Below are positions 1 through 9,148 of a DNA stretch of 64,000 bases, piece after piece; position 1 is the stretch's first letter, and each line of letters opens with the position of its first letter. This stretch comes from Paenactinomyces guangxiensis (lineage in GTDB: Bacteria; Bacillota; Bacilli; Thermoactinomycetales; Thermoactinomycetaceae): positions 31,795 to 95,794 of the forward strand of contig NZ_JAECVR010000017.1 in the NCBI RefSeq assembly GCF_016055185.1. Direction: 5' to 3'. The translations under genes were made by a program, and so were the position numbers. The notes below the pieces were generated by a model. It was not told where the DNA came from. It did no database searches and saw nothing but the letters and a program-made list of their open reading frames with translations.

Positions 1-210
1 AGTTTCCATTGTTCCTCCGTCTGGGATCATATGGAGCGGGGAATCAACGTGTGTACCGGTATGAACATCAAGGTCAATGCGGGACTCCCTGGCAGACGCG
101 GTGTCAAAATCCTGAACAACGCGGATCTTTGGTTGCTTTTCCGGTTTATTTTTGTAGACCGGCATCCCTTCCATAATCGGCATAGAAACATCGTAGATTT
201 TTACCATCAT
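1..210 (-). CDS. Cyclase-family (kynurenine formamidase-like) protein, 5' part
   Basis: The first 70 codons of a gene whose 3' part lies outside the window. The residues HTGTHVDSPLH (about 51-61) match the metal-binding HxGTHxDxPxH motif of the cyclase/KynB family, whose members are Zn or Mn hydrolases of formamides or related bonds. The start is one of two adjacent ATGs at 210/207, preceded by a GGGAGAG ribosome site. It begins 18 bases after the zwf stop on the same strand, so it is probably cotranscribed with zwf. The substrate cannot be told from the fragment; KynB itself would need tryptophan-degradation neighbours that are not seen here. Confidence 0.8.
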   Translation of the reverse strand, partial: MMVKIYDVSMPIMEGMPVYKNKPEKQPKIRVVQDFDTASARESRIDLDVHTGTHVDSPLHMIPDGGTMET

Positions 211-228
211 TTATCTCTCCCTGTTCAT

Positions 229-1773
229 TTAAATTTTTGCCATTTCTCTTGCTCTGACAATGCGATGGCGCCGCTGAGTGGATATCGGCCACCATTTATG
301 CCCCTGACCGGCCAACAGTTCATGGGCAGCCTGAGGTCCCCAAGATCCGCTTTCATAAAATTCCATGGGGGCTTTCTCCTGATCCCAGGTACGGCGAATC
401 GGATCAATAAATTTCCATGCCAGCGACACTTCTTCCCAATGGGTAAAAAAAGTTTGATCTCCTATAATGGCATCATGGAGTAAAGATTCGTATGCTTCTG
501 GTGTTCCCTCTTCGCAGTTATTACAAAACTCCATCGCCACCGGAGTAATCTCATCCACCGAACCCGGCTTCTTCGCATTCAGTGTCATATACATGCCTTC
601 CATCGGATGAATGCTGATCACAAGCAAATTCGGACCCAGATCATTGTTTTTATTAAAATAGAGATTTTTGGGCATCTCTTTAAATTGAATAACGATTTCG
701 GTAGCCTTTTCTGCCATTCTTTTGCCGGTACGGATGTAAAAAGGAACTCCCGCCCAGCGTAAATTGTCTACATACAACCTTGCAGCCACAAATGTTTCCG
801 TACGCGATTCCGGGTTGACATTTTTTTCATCCCGATATGCCGGTACCTGCTTGCCGTTTATCACACCTGTCACGTACTGGCCGCGAACCACATAATTCCC
901 GATTTCATCTTCCTGATAACGGCGCAAAGAGCGCAATACCTTTACTTTTTCATCATGAATCGCTTCTGTTTTAAGGCGGCTCGGGGGCTCCATACACACC
1001 ATCATCAGCATCTGCAAAATGTGGTTTTGCACCATATCCCTTAAAGCTCCTGCCTCATCATAATAATTGGCCCGGTCTTCTACACCGACAGTTTCACTTG
1101 CAGTGATTTGTACCGATTCAATAAAATGATGACTCCACAGCGGTTCAAATAAGGAGTTGGCAAAACGGAGCACCTCGATATTTTGTACCATTTCTTTTCC
1201 CAGGTAGTGATCGATGCGATAGGTTTCCTTCTCTGTAAATGATTGCTTAATCTGTTCATTCAACACTTTTGCGGAAGAATAATCGTGTCCGATCGGCTTC
1301 TCAATGATCAGCCGCTTCCAACCGGCTGTCTCCGTTAAACCGGATTTTTTGAGATTGAGTGAAACGGTGGCAAACAGGTCAGGAGCAATCGCCAGATAAA
1401 ACAAACGATTGCCTTTTCCCTTCACCCCCAGGGCTTGTTCACGTTCTTCGACTGTCTTTTTAATCCCCTGGTATTGGACGGGGTTATTCACATCGGCAGC
1501 GGCATAAAAAAACCGACTGGCAAACTCATTCCATTGGCTTTCATCTGTCACCTGCAATCGGGCAAATTGATTGATAGAATCCCGGACTTCCATTCTAAAT
1601 TTTTCCGCAGTTCTTTCAGATCGTCCCACTCCGACAATCGTAAAGTCGGAATTTAACAACCCGTTCTTAAACAGCATAAATAAAGCGGGAAATAACTTAC
1701 GTTTCGACAAATCACCGGTTGCCCCAAATATGACCAGAGTAAACGGTTCTGTCTTCTGAATATGTATGGACAT
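229..1773 (-). CDS. zwf: Glucose-6-phosphate 1-dehydrogenase
   Basis: Oxidises glucose 6-phosphate to 6-phosphogluconolactone with NADP+, the first step of the oxidative pentose phosphate pathway in the cytosol. The 514-residue protein has the Rossmann motif GATGDLSKRK (17-26), EKPIGHD (158-164) and the substrate/catalytic motif RIDHYLGKE (186-194), all at expected places, and full family length. ATG at 1773 is chosen because AAGGAGTG lies just upstream; an upstream GTG at 1791 would overlap that site. It diverges from gndA, the next enzyme of the pathway, across about 390 bases, the pairing also known for B. subtilis zwf/gndA. Confidence 0.97.
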   Translation of the reverse strand: MSIHIQKTEPFTLVIFGATGDLSKRKLFPALFMLFKNGLLNSDFTIVGVGRSERTAEKFRMEVRDSINQFARLQVTDESQWNEFASRFFYAAADVNNPVQYQGIKKTVEEREQALGVKGKGNRLFYLAIAPDLFATVSLNLKKSGLTETAGWKRLIIEKPIGHDYSSAKVLNEQIKQSFTEKETYRIDHYLGKEMVQNIEVLRFANSLFEPLWSHHFIESVQITASETVGVEDRANYYDEAGALRDMVQNHILQMLMMVCMEPPSRLKTEAIHDEKVKVLRSLRRYQEDEIGNYVVRGQYVTGVINGKQVPAYRDEKNVNPESRTETFVAARLYVDNLRWAGVPFYIRTGKRMAEKATEIVIQFKEMPKNLYFNKNNDLGPNLLVISIHPMEGMYMTLNAKKPGSVDEITPVAMEFCNNCEEGTPEAYESLLHDAIIGDQTFFTHWEEVSLAWKFIDPIRRTWDQEKAPMEFYESGSWGPQAAHELLAGQGHKWWPISTQRRHRIVRAREMAKI

Positions 1774-2166
1774 GATTTCACTCCTTTGCACATTATAATC
1801 GATTATCCCGTCCCTTTTAAGGTTTAATATGTGTGGAAAGTGAACCTAATATCCCACCCTGTTACCGGTTGCCCGCTTCAGAAACGGCGGCAACGCGGTT
1901 CCCGATCCAATTCTGCCCGCCAATGACTATAAGATAACTTTCCAGTAACAGCCATAAATATAGTAACAGAACTCAAACAAATTGTATCTGATTTCTATTA
2001 AAATCATACTATTGGAAAATTAAAACAGCTAAACAAGAATGGATTCGCAAGCATTGAGCACATTAATCGCAAAGGAAACTTTTAAGCACAGGTTATGGTA
2101 TACTTGTGTCACGAAACCAACCGCCTCAGAAAATATTTTTGAAGTGAATGAAAAAAGGTGGGGATC
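1774..2166. promoter_or_regulatory. Divergent zwf/gndA control region
   Basis: This 393-base gap holds both promoters. Toward gndA there is an extended -10, TGG followed by TATACT at 2099-2104, without a convincing -35. Toward zwf a TATAAT-like hexamer lies so close to the ribosome site that it is doubtful, and no other clear zwf promoter was found. A 63-codon frame beginning at 2039 has no ribosome site and runs out of phase into gndA, so it is not called a gene. Confidence 0.5.
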
Positions 2167-3585
2167 ATGTTGCCAAAAAGTCAAATCGGGGTCATCGGCC
2201 TGGCTGTTATGGGAAAAAATCTGGCTCTGAATATTGAAAGCAGAGGCTATATCGTGTCTGTGTTTAACCGGTCTCCGCAGAGAACGGAGGAATTATTGAA
2301 AGAACAGCCCGGGAAAAATTTAGTTGGAACTTATACAATGGAGGAGTTTATTCACTCCCTGGAAAAGCCGCGAAAAATTATTTTGATGGTTAAAGCCGGA
2401 AAACCGACCGACGATATGATTATGCAACTTAAACAATACCTGACTGAGGGAGATATTGTTATTGATGGCGGCAACTCCTTCTTTCAGGACACGATCAGAA
2501 GACATCATGAACTGCAAGAGAAAGGAATCCATTTTATTGGGACAGGTATCTCCGGCGGGGAAGAAGGTGCACTCAAAGGGCCTTCCATCATGCCTGGCGG
2601 CAACCGGGAAGCATATCAACTGGTAGAGCCGATTCTCACAGCAATCTCAGCCAAAGTAAACGGAGAGCCTTGCTGTACATATATCGGACCTGACGGAGCT
2701 GGCCATTACGTAAAAATGGTCCACAATGGAATTGAATATGGGGATATGCAATTAATCTGTGAAACTTACCATTTACTCAAGCACATTTTGCGAATGGACG
2801 TCTCGGAGTTGCATGAGGTATTTTCTGAGTGGAATCAAGGAGAGCTGGACAGTTATCTGATTGAAATTACCGCTGACATCTTTAGCAAAGTCGATCCGGA
2901 AACGAATCAGCCGCTGGTAGATGTTATTTTGGATACGGCCGGTCAAAAAGGGACCGGAAAATGGACCAGCCAAAGTTCTCTCGATCTTGGGGTTCCTCTG
3001 TCCATCATTACGGAATCGGTCTATTCTCGTTTTCTTTCCGCGATGAAAGAAGAGCGAGTGACAGCCAGTCAGCTGTTAAAAGGGCCGACACTTCCCAACA
3101 CCGTTGTTTATGACAGAAAAGCATTTATTGAATCTATCAGAAAAGCCCTCTATGCCAGTAAAATCTGTTCTTACGCTCAGGGATTTGCCCAATTGAGAGC
3201 TGCTTCCGAAGAGTTTGGCTGGGATCTTAAATACGGCGATATTGCCATGATTTTTAGAGGCGGCTGTATTATAAGAGCCAGATTTTTACAGAATATCAAA
3301 GATGCCTATGACCGAAATCCGGAGTTGAAAAATTTATTGCTGGATCCGTACTTTAAAGAAGTGATTGAAAATTACCAGGAAGCGTGGAGAGAAGTAATCG
3401 CGACCGCTGTGGTCAACGGTTTACCCGTTCCCGCGCTCTCCAGTGCCCTGGCCTATTTTGACAGCTACCGGTCAAAAACACTACCGGCCAACCTTCTGCA
3501 AGCCCAACGGGATTACTTTGGTGCCCATACCTATCAACGGGTGGATAAAGAAGGAACTTATCATACCAACTGGTTGGAAAAATAA
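2167..3585 (+). CDS. gndA: 6-phosphogluconate dehydrogenase, decarboxylating
   Basis: Converts 6-phosphogluconate to ribulose 5-phosphate, CO2 and NADPH. The 472-residue protein has the N-terminal nucleotide fold motif [12 protein letters not shown], the substrate loop [19 protein letters not shown], the catalytic Lys-containing [13 protein letters not shown], and the C-terminal [14 protein letters not shown] tail, so it is complete. ATG at 2167 is preferred over GTG at 2158 because AGGTGGGG sits just before it. It diverges from zwf and is followed at once by a strong terminator, so it is monocistronic. Assignment to the NADP-type GndA rather than the NAD-type GntZ rests on the zwf neighbour and is an inference. 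Confidence 0.96.
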   Translation: MLPKSQIGVIGLAVMGKNLALNIESRGYIVSVFNRSPQRTEELLKEQPGKNLVGTYTMEEFIHSLEKPRKIILMVKAGKPTDDMIMQLKQYLTEGDIVIDGGNSFFQDTIRRHHELQEKGIHFIGTGISGGEEGALKGPSIMPGGNREAYQLVEPILTAISAKVNGEPCCTYIGPDGAGHYVKMVHNGIEYGDMQLICETYHLLKHILRMDVSELHEVFSEWNQGELDSYLIEITADIFSKVDPETNQPLVDVILDTAGQKGTGKWTSQSSLDLGVPLSIITESVYSRFLSAMKEERVTASQLLKGPTLPNTVVYDRKAFIESIRKALYASKICSYAQGFAQLRAASEEFGWDLKYGDIAMIFRGGCIIRARFLQNIKDAYDRNPELKNLLLDPYFKEVIENYQEAWREVIATAVVNGLPVPALSSALAYFDSYRSKTLPANLLQAQRDYFGAHTYQRVDKEGTYHTNWLEK

Positions 3586-3591
3586 TTTTCC

Positions 3592-3634
3592 AAAACGAAG
3601 GCCCCATCAGAGGCAGCAGGTGGGCCTTCGTTTT
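3592..3634 (+). terminator. Terminator of gndA
   Basis: A 13-base perfect inverted repeat (AAAACGAAGGCCC with GGGCCTTCGTTTT) starts 7 bases after the gndA stop and ends in a short T run. Confidence 0.93.
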
Positions 3635-3868
3635 ATACCGGAGGGATATCCAGAGAACTATCTGACCCAGCTCCTCCCTCCGACCCCATGGATTTTGAGC
3701 TTGTCCATTGTAATTCGTAGAAAGCTGCCTCCTTTTCTAAAAAATTATAGAGTACAAAAATGGGCAAATAACCCCAAAATCGGTCTCAGCTACATCCATT
3801 CCTATTTAAGGATTACATCACTCAATCCTACTTCTGCGGCCTGTTTGGGAAACGACTATCTAATCCAT

Positions 3869-3895
3869 AAAAAAAGTGGCGCCCCTTGATGCCAC
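3869..3895 (-). terminator. Terminator of the amino-acid binding lipoprotein gene
   Basis: On the minus strand GTGGC and GCCAC pair and are followed by seven T. It lies 38 bases after the stop of the gene at 3933-4721. Confidence 0.75.
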
Positions 3896-3932
3896 AATGA
3901 TTCCCCGTGAAACACAGGGAAACCTTCGTCTA

Positions 3933-4721
3933 TTATTTTGAAATATCTTCGCCAAACCATTTTTCGGAGATTTTACCCAGTGTCCCGTCTTTTTTCATAC
4001 TTTCAAGAGCTTTATTTATCTCTTTGACCAGATCAGGGTTTCCTTTCGGCACCGGAAAAGCACTTTCCGATTTTTCCATCGGCTCGCCTACTGTTTTTAA
4101 AGGCAGATGGGTTTCTTTTAACATTTCCGCAATCGCTAATCGGTCGTTCATGCTGAAATCGATTCGTTTAGCGGCAACATCTTTCATCGCGCCCATCATA
4201 TCTTCATAGGCGACAATGGTGGCACCTGCTTCTTTTGCCATTTTTCCGTAGTTACTGGTAGGTGTCTGGCCGGCACGTTTGCCTTTGACCTGTTCAACCC
4301 CTTTGATTTCCTGGTTGTCTTTGTGAACAACGATTAGGCCGTAAGAGACCGTGTAAGGATTGGAGAAATCAAATTTCTCCTTTCGTTCTGGTTTGATTCC
4401 GACCTGGTTTGCAACCATATCAATTTTGTTTGTCTGTAAACTGCTCAACATCCCATCCCAGGGAATTTCCACAAATTCTGCTTTCACACCCATTCTCTTC
4501 GCGACTTCCCGTGCCACCTCTACATCAAATCCTGTGAGCTGGTCTGTTTTCTCATCATGAAAGCTGAAGGGTTTGTATGTCCCTTCCGTACCAATTCGCA
4601 ATGTTCCTCTTTCTTTAATCTTGCTTAAAAGTACCCCTTCTTTATTGACACTGCAGCCGGATAGCAAAATGAACACTGCCAGACCCATCGCGATCCATAT
4701 GCCAGGTTTAAATGTAAACAT
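3933..4721 (-). CDS. Amino acid ABC transporter substrate-binding lipoprotein (family 3, TcyA-like)
   Basis: Extracytoplasmic receptor that delivers a polar amino acid to an ABC importer. The 262 residues begin with a lipoprotein signal ending LLSGC (Cys23), then an SBP_bac_3 domain: RIGTEGTYKPFSF, LTGFDVEVAREVAKRMG, DMVANQVGIKPERKEKFDFS. The overall pattern resembles the cystine-binding TcyA/YckK group, but the ligand is uncertain. No permease or ATPase gene is adjacent, so it must use partners encoded elsewhere. It has its own consensus promoter and an inverted repeat in the leader, pointing to independent regulation. Confidence 0.88.
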   Translation of the reverse strand: MFTFKPGIWIAMGLAVFILLSGCSVNKEGVLLSKIKERGTLRIGTEGTYKPFSFHDEKTDQLTGFDVEVAREVAKRMGVKAEFVEIPWDGMLSSLQTNKIDMVANQVGIKPERKEKFDFSNPYTVSYGLIVVHKDNQEIKGVEQVKGKRAGQTPTSNYGKMAKEAGATIVAYEDMMGAMKDVAAKRIDFSMNDRLAIAEMLKETHLPLKTVGEPMEKSESAFPVPKGNPDLVKEINKALESMKKDGTLGKISEKWFGEDISK

Positions 4722-4750
4722 TAGAACTCTCTCCTGTTCTCTGTTTATAT

Positions 4751-4767
4751 CCTACTTTATTGGTAGG
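4751..4767. promoter_or_regulatory. Inverted repeat in leader of the binding-protein gene (possible operator)
   Basis: CCTAC and GTAGG flank a 7-base spacer about 30 bases before the start codon and about 20 bases after the expected transcription start. It could be a repressor site or a small RNA hairpin. The ACCAATA core is reminiscent of CymR-type sulfur-control sites, but I cannot match the consensus with certainty. Confidence 0.4.
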
Positions 4768-4790
4768 TTTTTGGTTATATTAGCATTTTT

Positions 4791-4819
4791 ATATTAACGA
4801 TCTATGGAACAACTGTCAA
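4791..4819 (-). promoter_or_regulatory. Sigma-A promoter of the amino-acid binding lipoprotein gene
   Basis: Read on the minus strand: TTGACA (4819-4814), 17-base spacer, TAATAT (4796-4791). The -35 is perfect and the -10 matches 5 of 6. Confidence 0.8.
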
Positions 4820-4860
4820 TCTATATATGAAATCTTTATTTTTGTGTTCCCTGTCAAAAG

Positions 4861-4892
4861 AAAAAACCGCATTCCCCGGAATGCAGTTTTTT
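4861..4892 (-). terminator. Terminator of the Nit-family hydrolase gene
   Basis: GCATTCC pairs with GGAATGC across a two-base loop, with A and T runs on both sides, so it could work in both directions. It lies 6 bases after the stop of the gene at 4898. Confidence 0.88.
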
Positions 4893-4897
4893 ATCTG

Positions 4898-5674
4898 CTA
4901 GAGATATAACTCTGGTCGGCGATCCTCAAAGACAGGAATCTTTCTGCGTACACGCTCAACTTCAGACAGATCAATCTCCACCGTCAAGATGCTCTCCTCG
5001 TCCCCGCCTTCAATCAATACGTTCCCCCACGGATCAATCACCATGGAATGACCAAAAAATTGATTGCCTCCTCCTTCGCCGACTCGATTAACCGCCACTA
5101 CATACATCTGGTTCTCAATCGCTCTGGCCTGATTCAACAGCCGCCAATGATTTAACCTGGGGGAGGGCCATTGTGCCGGGACAAAAAGAATCGAGATTCC
5201 CTGTAAAGCAAGGGAACGAACCCACTCCGGAAAGCGAAGGTCATAGCAGATGATTGAACTTGCCAAATGCCCGTCAATAGAGAAAAAAGCCTTTTCCTGA
5301 CCCGGTTGAAGGTACTTTTCCTCCTCCATCAAGCGAAATAAATGCACTTTGCGATAGCTGGCAATCTCCTTGCCATCAGGCCGGTATACATACGTCTTGT
5401 TATAGATTCCGCTCTCTTCTTTTACAGCGACGGAACCTGCAACCAAATAGATACCGTGCTCCCCGGCTAATTGCCCTAACCACTGGCGCAATTCCCCTGT
5501 ATCAGCGATTTCCTCCAGCCGTTCCAAATCATAAGCGGTATTCCATAGTTCCGGCAACACCACTACCTCCGCACTCTCAATCTGAGCTGCCTGCTGTACC
5601 ATTTTCCCAACCTGTTGTTTATTCGGCTCCGGTTGGCCAAAAGCCATGTCCATCTGGATCAACGATAACCTCAT
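4898..5674 (-). CDS. Carbon-nitrogen hydrolase, Nit2/omega-amidase type (MtnU-like)
   Basis: Cytosolic amidase of the nitrilase superfamily; close relatives hydrolyse 2-oxoglutaramate or 2-oxosuccinamate (omega-amidase) in transamination and methionine-salvage pathways. The 258-residue protein shows the Glu-Lys-Cys triad: PELW (E42), YRKVHLF (K109) and CYDLRFPEW (C143). ATG at 5674 follows AAAGGGG; an upstream frame to 5746 overlaps the previous gene and has no ribosome site. The small unknown gene at 5730-6074 lies 55 bases upstream and is probably cotranscribed. No methionine-salvage genes are nearby, so the MtnU name is not assigned. Confidence 0.9.
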   Translation of the reverse strand: MRLSLIQMDMAFGQPEPNKQQVGKMVQQAAQIESAEVVVLPELWNTAYDLERLEEIADTGELRQWLGQLAGEHGIYLVAGSVAVKEESGIYNKTYVYRPDGKEIASYRKVHLFRLMEEEKYLQPGQEKAFFSIDGHLASSIICYDLRFPEWVRSLALQGISILFVPAQWPSPRLNHWRLLNQARAIENQMYVVAVNRVGEGGGNQFFGHSMVIDPWGNVLIEGGDEESILTVEIDLSEVERVRRKIPVFEDRRPELYL

Positions 5675-5729
5675 GACGAAAACCCCTTTCCAAAAAGAAA
5701 CCATGGCCCCGGTGTAACATCGTTTTGAT

Positions 5730-6074
5730 CTACACTTTTTCTCCATGGCGATATGATATGTAAAGCACCCGCAGCAAGACCCGATACCGCTGATTCACTT
5801 CCTGCAGATAGATATGAAATGATTCACCGTTCATTCGGAGCAAGCTAAAACACGCCAAATCAAGGTAGTAGACCACTTCGTGTAACTGTGAATGTTTTTT
5901 TATCAAGTTTCTCGCTAATAATCTTTCTAATGACCATTCTACTTTTTCACTTATTGTCTCAACAACACCTAATCCTTTCTCGTCTGAAAAGTGGTTTAAT
6001 AAACGTACACTCTCATCGACTACTTTTAAAATTTCTCCCAATTCATTGGAACGAGTGTCCAATTCCAATGCCAT
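5730..6074 (-). CDS. Hypothetical protein, 114 aa
   Basis: Not recognised. A soluble, mainly helical 114-residue protein without Cys clusters, signal peptide or membrane segment; it is rich in Leu, Arg and Glu. The ATG at 6074 is supported by GAGGTGGT in the leader. It precedes the Nit-family hydrolase by 55 bases on the same strand, so the two probably share a transcript. A 22-base near-perfect palindrome lies about 75 bases upstream and could be its operator. Confidence 0.7.
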   Translation of the reverse strand: MALELDTRSNELGEILKVVDESVRLLNHFSDEKGLGVVETISEKVEWSLERLLARNLIKKHSQLHEVVYYLDLACFSLLRMNGESFHIYLQEVNQRYRVLLRVLYISYRHGEKV

Positions 6075-6146
6075 TCCTACACCACCTCAGAGGAAATCTC
6101 ACACTGATCCGCAGAGAACTTCATAAAACGACAGAATATATATAAA

Positions 6147-6168
6147 AATTCATTTTAATAAATGAATT
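6147..6168. promoter_or_regulatory. AT-rich 22-bp palindrome upstream of the 114-aa gene
   Basis: Nine-base arms AATTCATTT and AAATGAATT flank a 4-base spacer. It sits in a gene-free stretch (6075-6521) that also holds the 3' flank of the dGTPase gene. It is a candidate repressor site; the regulator is unknown. Confidence 0.45.
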
Positions 6169-6521
6169 CTATTATGGGGAGAAATATGCGCTACATAAAC
6201 CCTATAGGATCGTAATGAGCAATTGAGATGCGAAATAAGTTTATTTATTTTTAATTTAAAGAATCAAAATTGTATTTTCCGTTTTACCCGGTCTATAGCT
6301 ACACTATATCTTCCTTCGCCTTCAAGTCCCGTTTACCTTCTTTTATTTTTTATTTTCGTGTAGAAAAATGAGTCGGGATTTCACTAAATCTGTCGAATCA
6401 TTATGGGAAAGCCCTTATCACAAAATATTTTTGTCGAGGCTGTCGCATAAAGCGCGTGAAATCGACTCCCTTTTGTTCTTTCCGGCAGACTCAGGGTTAC
6501 AGAAAAGAATACAACAACCTT

Positions 6522-7847
6522 TCAGTAATCAAAAAAGTTGCGGCTTTGCCCAAATAGACGGGCATACATTTTCATGGCGAAGGAATCAGTCATCCCGGCA
6601 ATATAATCACAGACAATTCGTGCCCTCTCTTCGTCGGAGAAAGTGAATTCCATTTGGTTGCGGTCATTTTCCGGCAATAATTTAGGCTCATTCATAAAGG
6701 CTTCAAATAGCTGTTGAATAATATAACTCCCTTTCCAGGCTACCGTTTGCACTTTTTGCGAATCAATCACTTTATCAACCACTAATTGTTTCAGCTGGTC
6801 CAACAATAGACGAAGATCCGGCGGAAGTTGGACTTGATACTTGAGGCGCGGGGACACAGGTTTGTTTCTAATTTCTACGCAAAGACGGGTAATAAGGGTG
6901 GAGATGATCGCAGAAAATATTTTCTTTAAACGATATTTCAATTGGTCCTGATCAGGGTCTAACTGATCCAGTTCCTTGAACGCATGTATTAATTCCGGGT
7001 ACTTATTTTTCCTGTAGACAGGGTCCATCAGCTCTTTAAGTTGGGCAATGCGTATGAGACCGAGATTAATTGAATCTTCAACATCATGCGTACCATACGC
7101 AATATCGTCGGCCAACTCAATGATAGAGCATTCCAATGTTTTGTTGATCGTTTGCAGATGCCGGTCCGAAGGTTTTATCGTTTTCATGAAAAATTCTCTT
7201 TCTTCCTGTGTGAAGGAAGCCAGTGTCCAGGCAAACGCCTCTTGGTCACACAGAAAAGCACTGGCTTTAGGGGGATGCACCTTTCCCTGCTTTACATATT
7301 GCTTGGGACAGACAGCATCATCCAAGAGAATGGGATACTTCATAATTGATAAAAGAAGCGCCCTTGTCAAATTAAGCCCATTCTCCTTATCACCTTCCAA
7401 ACGGGTCAGAATGCGGAAAGTATGAGCGTTTCCCTCAAATCCGCCGTAATGCTGCATACATTTATGCAATGCCTCTTCTCCCCGATGCCCGAAAGGAGGA
7501 TGCCCCAAGTCATGAGCTAATGCAGCCGCTTCAATCAGAGACGCGTCCAGTGCATAATCTTCTTTAAATACAGGGTGATTGGCATTGAGATGGATCACGA
7601 TTCCCCTGGCAATCTGCGCCACTTCCATCGAATGGGTCAGACGGGTACGGTGAAAATCTCCTACATCCAAGCCGATTACCTGTGTTTTCGATTGCAAACG
7701 GCGAAAAGCGGCACTGTGGACGATACGCCCATAATCTTTTTCAAAAGAATCCCGAGCATCTCTGTCATTCATTGAGGCAGAGTTTTTTTTCCGTTCAACA
7801 TCCGCTGGCAGATATAAACGATTTTTTGTCACTGGCCTGATGATCAT
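6522..7847 (-). CDS. dGTPase-like deoxynucleoside triphosphate triphosphohydrolase (HD domain)
   Basis: Predicted to split dNTPs into deoxynucleoside and tripolyphosphate. The 441-residue protein has the N-terminal FRRLQSKTQV and RTRLTHSMEV (H72) motifs, the HD pair in AHDLGHPPFGHRGEEAL (H112, D113), and a later ELADDIAYGTHD metal motif, which is the dGTPase/HD order. The ATG at 7847 follows GGGGGGA. It stands alone between gene-free stretches and has its own promoter. In Bacillales such proteins are usually annotated deoxyguanosinetriphosphate triphosphohydrolase-like; the preferred dNTP cannot be read from sequence. Confidence 0.92.
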   Translation of the reverse strand: MIIRPVTKNRLYLPADVERKKNSASMNDRDARDSFEKDYGRIVHSAAFRRLQSKTQVIGLDVGDFHRTRLTHSMEVAQIARGIVIHLNANHPVFKEDYALDASLIEAAALAHDLGHPPFGHRGEEALHKCMQHYGGFEGNAHTFRILTRLEGDKENGLNLTRALLLSIMKYPILLDDAVCPKQYVKQGKVHPPKASAFLCDQEAFAWTLASFTQEEREFFMKTIKPSDRHLQTINKTLECSIIELADDIAYGTHDVEDSINLGLIRIAQLKELMDPVYRKNKYPELIHAFKELDQLDPDQDQLKYRLKKIFSAIISTLITRLCVEIRNKPVSPRLKYQVQLPPDLRLLLDQLKQLVVDKVIDSQKVQTVAWKGSYIIQQLFEAFMNEPKLLPENDRNQMEFTFSDEERARIVCDYIAGMTDSFAMKMYARLFGQSRNFFDY

Positions 7848-7866
7848 ACGAATCCCCCCGCTTAAA

Positions 7867-7896
7867 ATAATATTCTTATCAAAAATATTTAGTCAA
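7867..7896 (-). promoter_or_regulatory. Promoter of the dGTPase-like gene
   Basis: On the minus strand TTGACT (7896-7891), 18-base spacer, TATTAT (7872-7867), 20 bases before the start codon. Confidence 0.65.
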
Positions 7897-7939
7897 TCAC
7901 TGTACTTTCTGAAAACCTGTTATTCAACAAGCGGAAAAA

Positions 7940-7968
7940 TTCAATCATCTGATAGATCAAGATATAAT
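7940..7968 (+). promoter_or_regulatory. Promoter of the PQQ-type dehydrogenase gene
   Basis: TTCAAT, 17-base spacer, perfect TATAAT at 7963-7968, about 60 bases before the ATG at 8029. Confidence 0.6.
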
Positions 7969-8028
7969 GAAAAGAGATTATACCTCTTTTGAAACATCAT
8001 CAAATATATTTTGACAGGAGAGAATTAC

Positions 8029-9111
8029 ATGAGAGTTATTCGCTCCCTCTTCCTATTTGCTCTGGTTTTCACACTGGCTTCCTGTACACCCGTCTCCGAA
8101 CCCCCGGCAGCGGAGGAGATTTCAGGCATTCCGGACCTTAAACCAGAGACTGTTGCCCAAAAGCTGAGAACTCCCTGGTCAATCGCTGTTCATGACGGAA
8201 CTTTTTACATCAGTGAACGATCCGGAACTATTGTCAAAGTTAATCAAGGAAACTCTGAACGCCAAAGATTAAAATTAAAACATCTGGTTTATGAGGAAGG
8301 GGAAGGAGGTTTTCTTGGTATTGTTCTGGCACCGGACTTTGCTCAATCCCGTCTCGCTTATGCTTATTATACGTACAGGGAAAACGGGCAGACGTACAAT
8401 CGGGTGATCATGATCAAAGAATTGGAAGCTGACGGCTTGTGGACAGAGACAAAAACATTAATAGATAAAATCCCTGGTGCCGTCTTTCACAATGGCGGAA
8501 GGCTGGCAATCGGGCCTGACCAGCACCTTTACATAACAACCGGAGATGCGAGACAAGAAGAGTTGGCCCAGAATGTCAGAAGCCTGGCCGGAAAAATATT
8601 ACGCCTGAAATTAAACGGGGAAATCCCTGAAGATAATCCATTTCCCCATTCCTATGTCTATTCTTACGGCCACCGTAACCCTCAGGGGCTGGCCTGGGAT
8701 GCGGACGGAAACATGTACAGCTCGGAACACGGACCCAGCACTGTTCCGGGCGGGCATGATGAAATTAATCTCATCAAATCGGGGAAAAACTATGGCTGGC
8801 CCAAAATGATCGGGGATGAGAAGAAAGGAGAGATGATTTCTCCCCTGTATCATTCCGGGGATCACACCTGGGCTCCCTCAGGCATAGCCATTGATCAAAA
8901 GAAGCAGATTTATGTAGCCGCTTTACGGGGTCAACAGCTGCTAAGATTCTCAACATCCTCCAAAAAGGCAGAAACTGTCCTGGAAGGGATGGGCAGATTT
9001 CGTGATGTTTATATTTTAGACGACGAACTCTATATACTCACAAACAACACAGATGGCAGAGGTGTTCCCGAAGAATCAGATGACCGCTTATTGAAAATCA
9101 AACTACCATGA
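8029..9111 (+). CDS. PQQ-dependent sugar dehydrogenase-type beta-propeller lipoprotein
   Basis: A 360-residue lipoprotein: signal peptide ending LASC (Cys19), then a GSDH-type six-bladed propeller with VFHNGGRLAIGPDQHLYITTGD, YSYGHRNPQGLAWD and SSEHGPSTVPGGHDEIN motifs of the soluble aldose sugar dehydrogenase family. Relatives oxidise sugars at the outer face of the membrane using PQQ. No PQQ biosynthesis genes are in the window, so use of PQQ or an enzymatic role is inferred from family only. ATG at 8029 follows CAGGAGAG; the TTG at 8011 lies inside that leader and is less likely. Confidence 0.88.
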   Translation: MRVIRSLFLFALVFTLASCTPVSEPPAAEEISGIPDLKPETVAQKLRTPWSIAVHDGTFYISERSGTIVKVNQGNSERQRLKLKHLVYEEGEGGFLGIVLAPDFAQSRLAYAYYTYRENGQTYNRVIMIKELEADGLWTETKTLIDKIPGAVFHNGGRLAIGPDQHLYITTGDARQEELAQNVRSLAGKILRLKLNGEIPEDNPFPHSYVYSYGHRNPQGLAWDADGNMYSSEHGPSTVPGGHDEINLIKSGKNYGWPKMIGDEKKGEMISPLYHSGDHTWAPSGIAIDQKKQIYVAALRGQQLLRFSTSSKKAETVLEGMGRFRDVYILDDELYILTNNTDGRGVPEESDDRLLKIKLP

Positions 9112-9148
9112 TATCTGCATTGCCCGGAGAAAGATTACGGCACCGTAA

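Noticed and set aside
31..483. 150-codon plus-strand frame over the window start
   Set aside because: It lies antisense to the cyclase-family gene and zwf, has no ribosome site and no domain.
3443..3889. 148-codon frame across the end of gndA
   Set aside because: Shadow frame that runs through the strong gndA terminator; no ribosome site.
6368..6646. 92-codon frame antisense to the end of the dGTPase gene
   Set aside because: No ribosome site, and two thirds shadow a clear gene.
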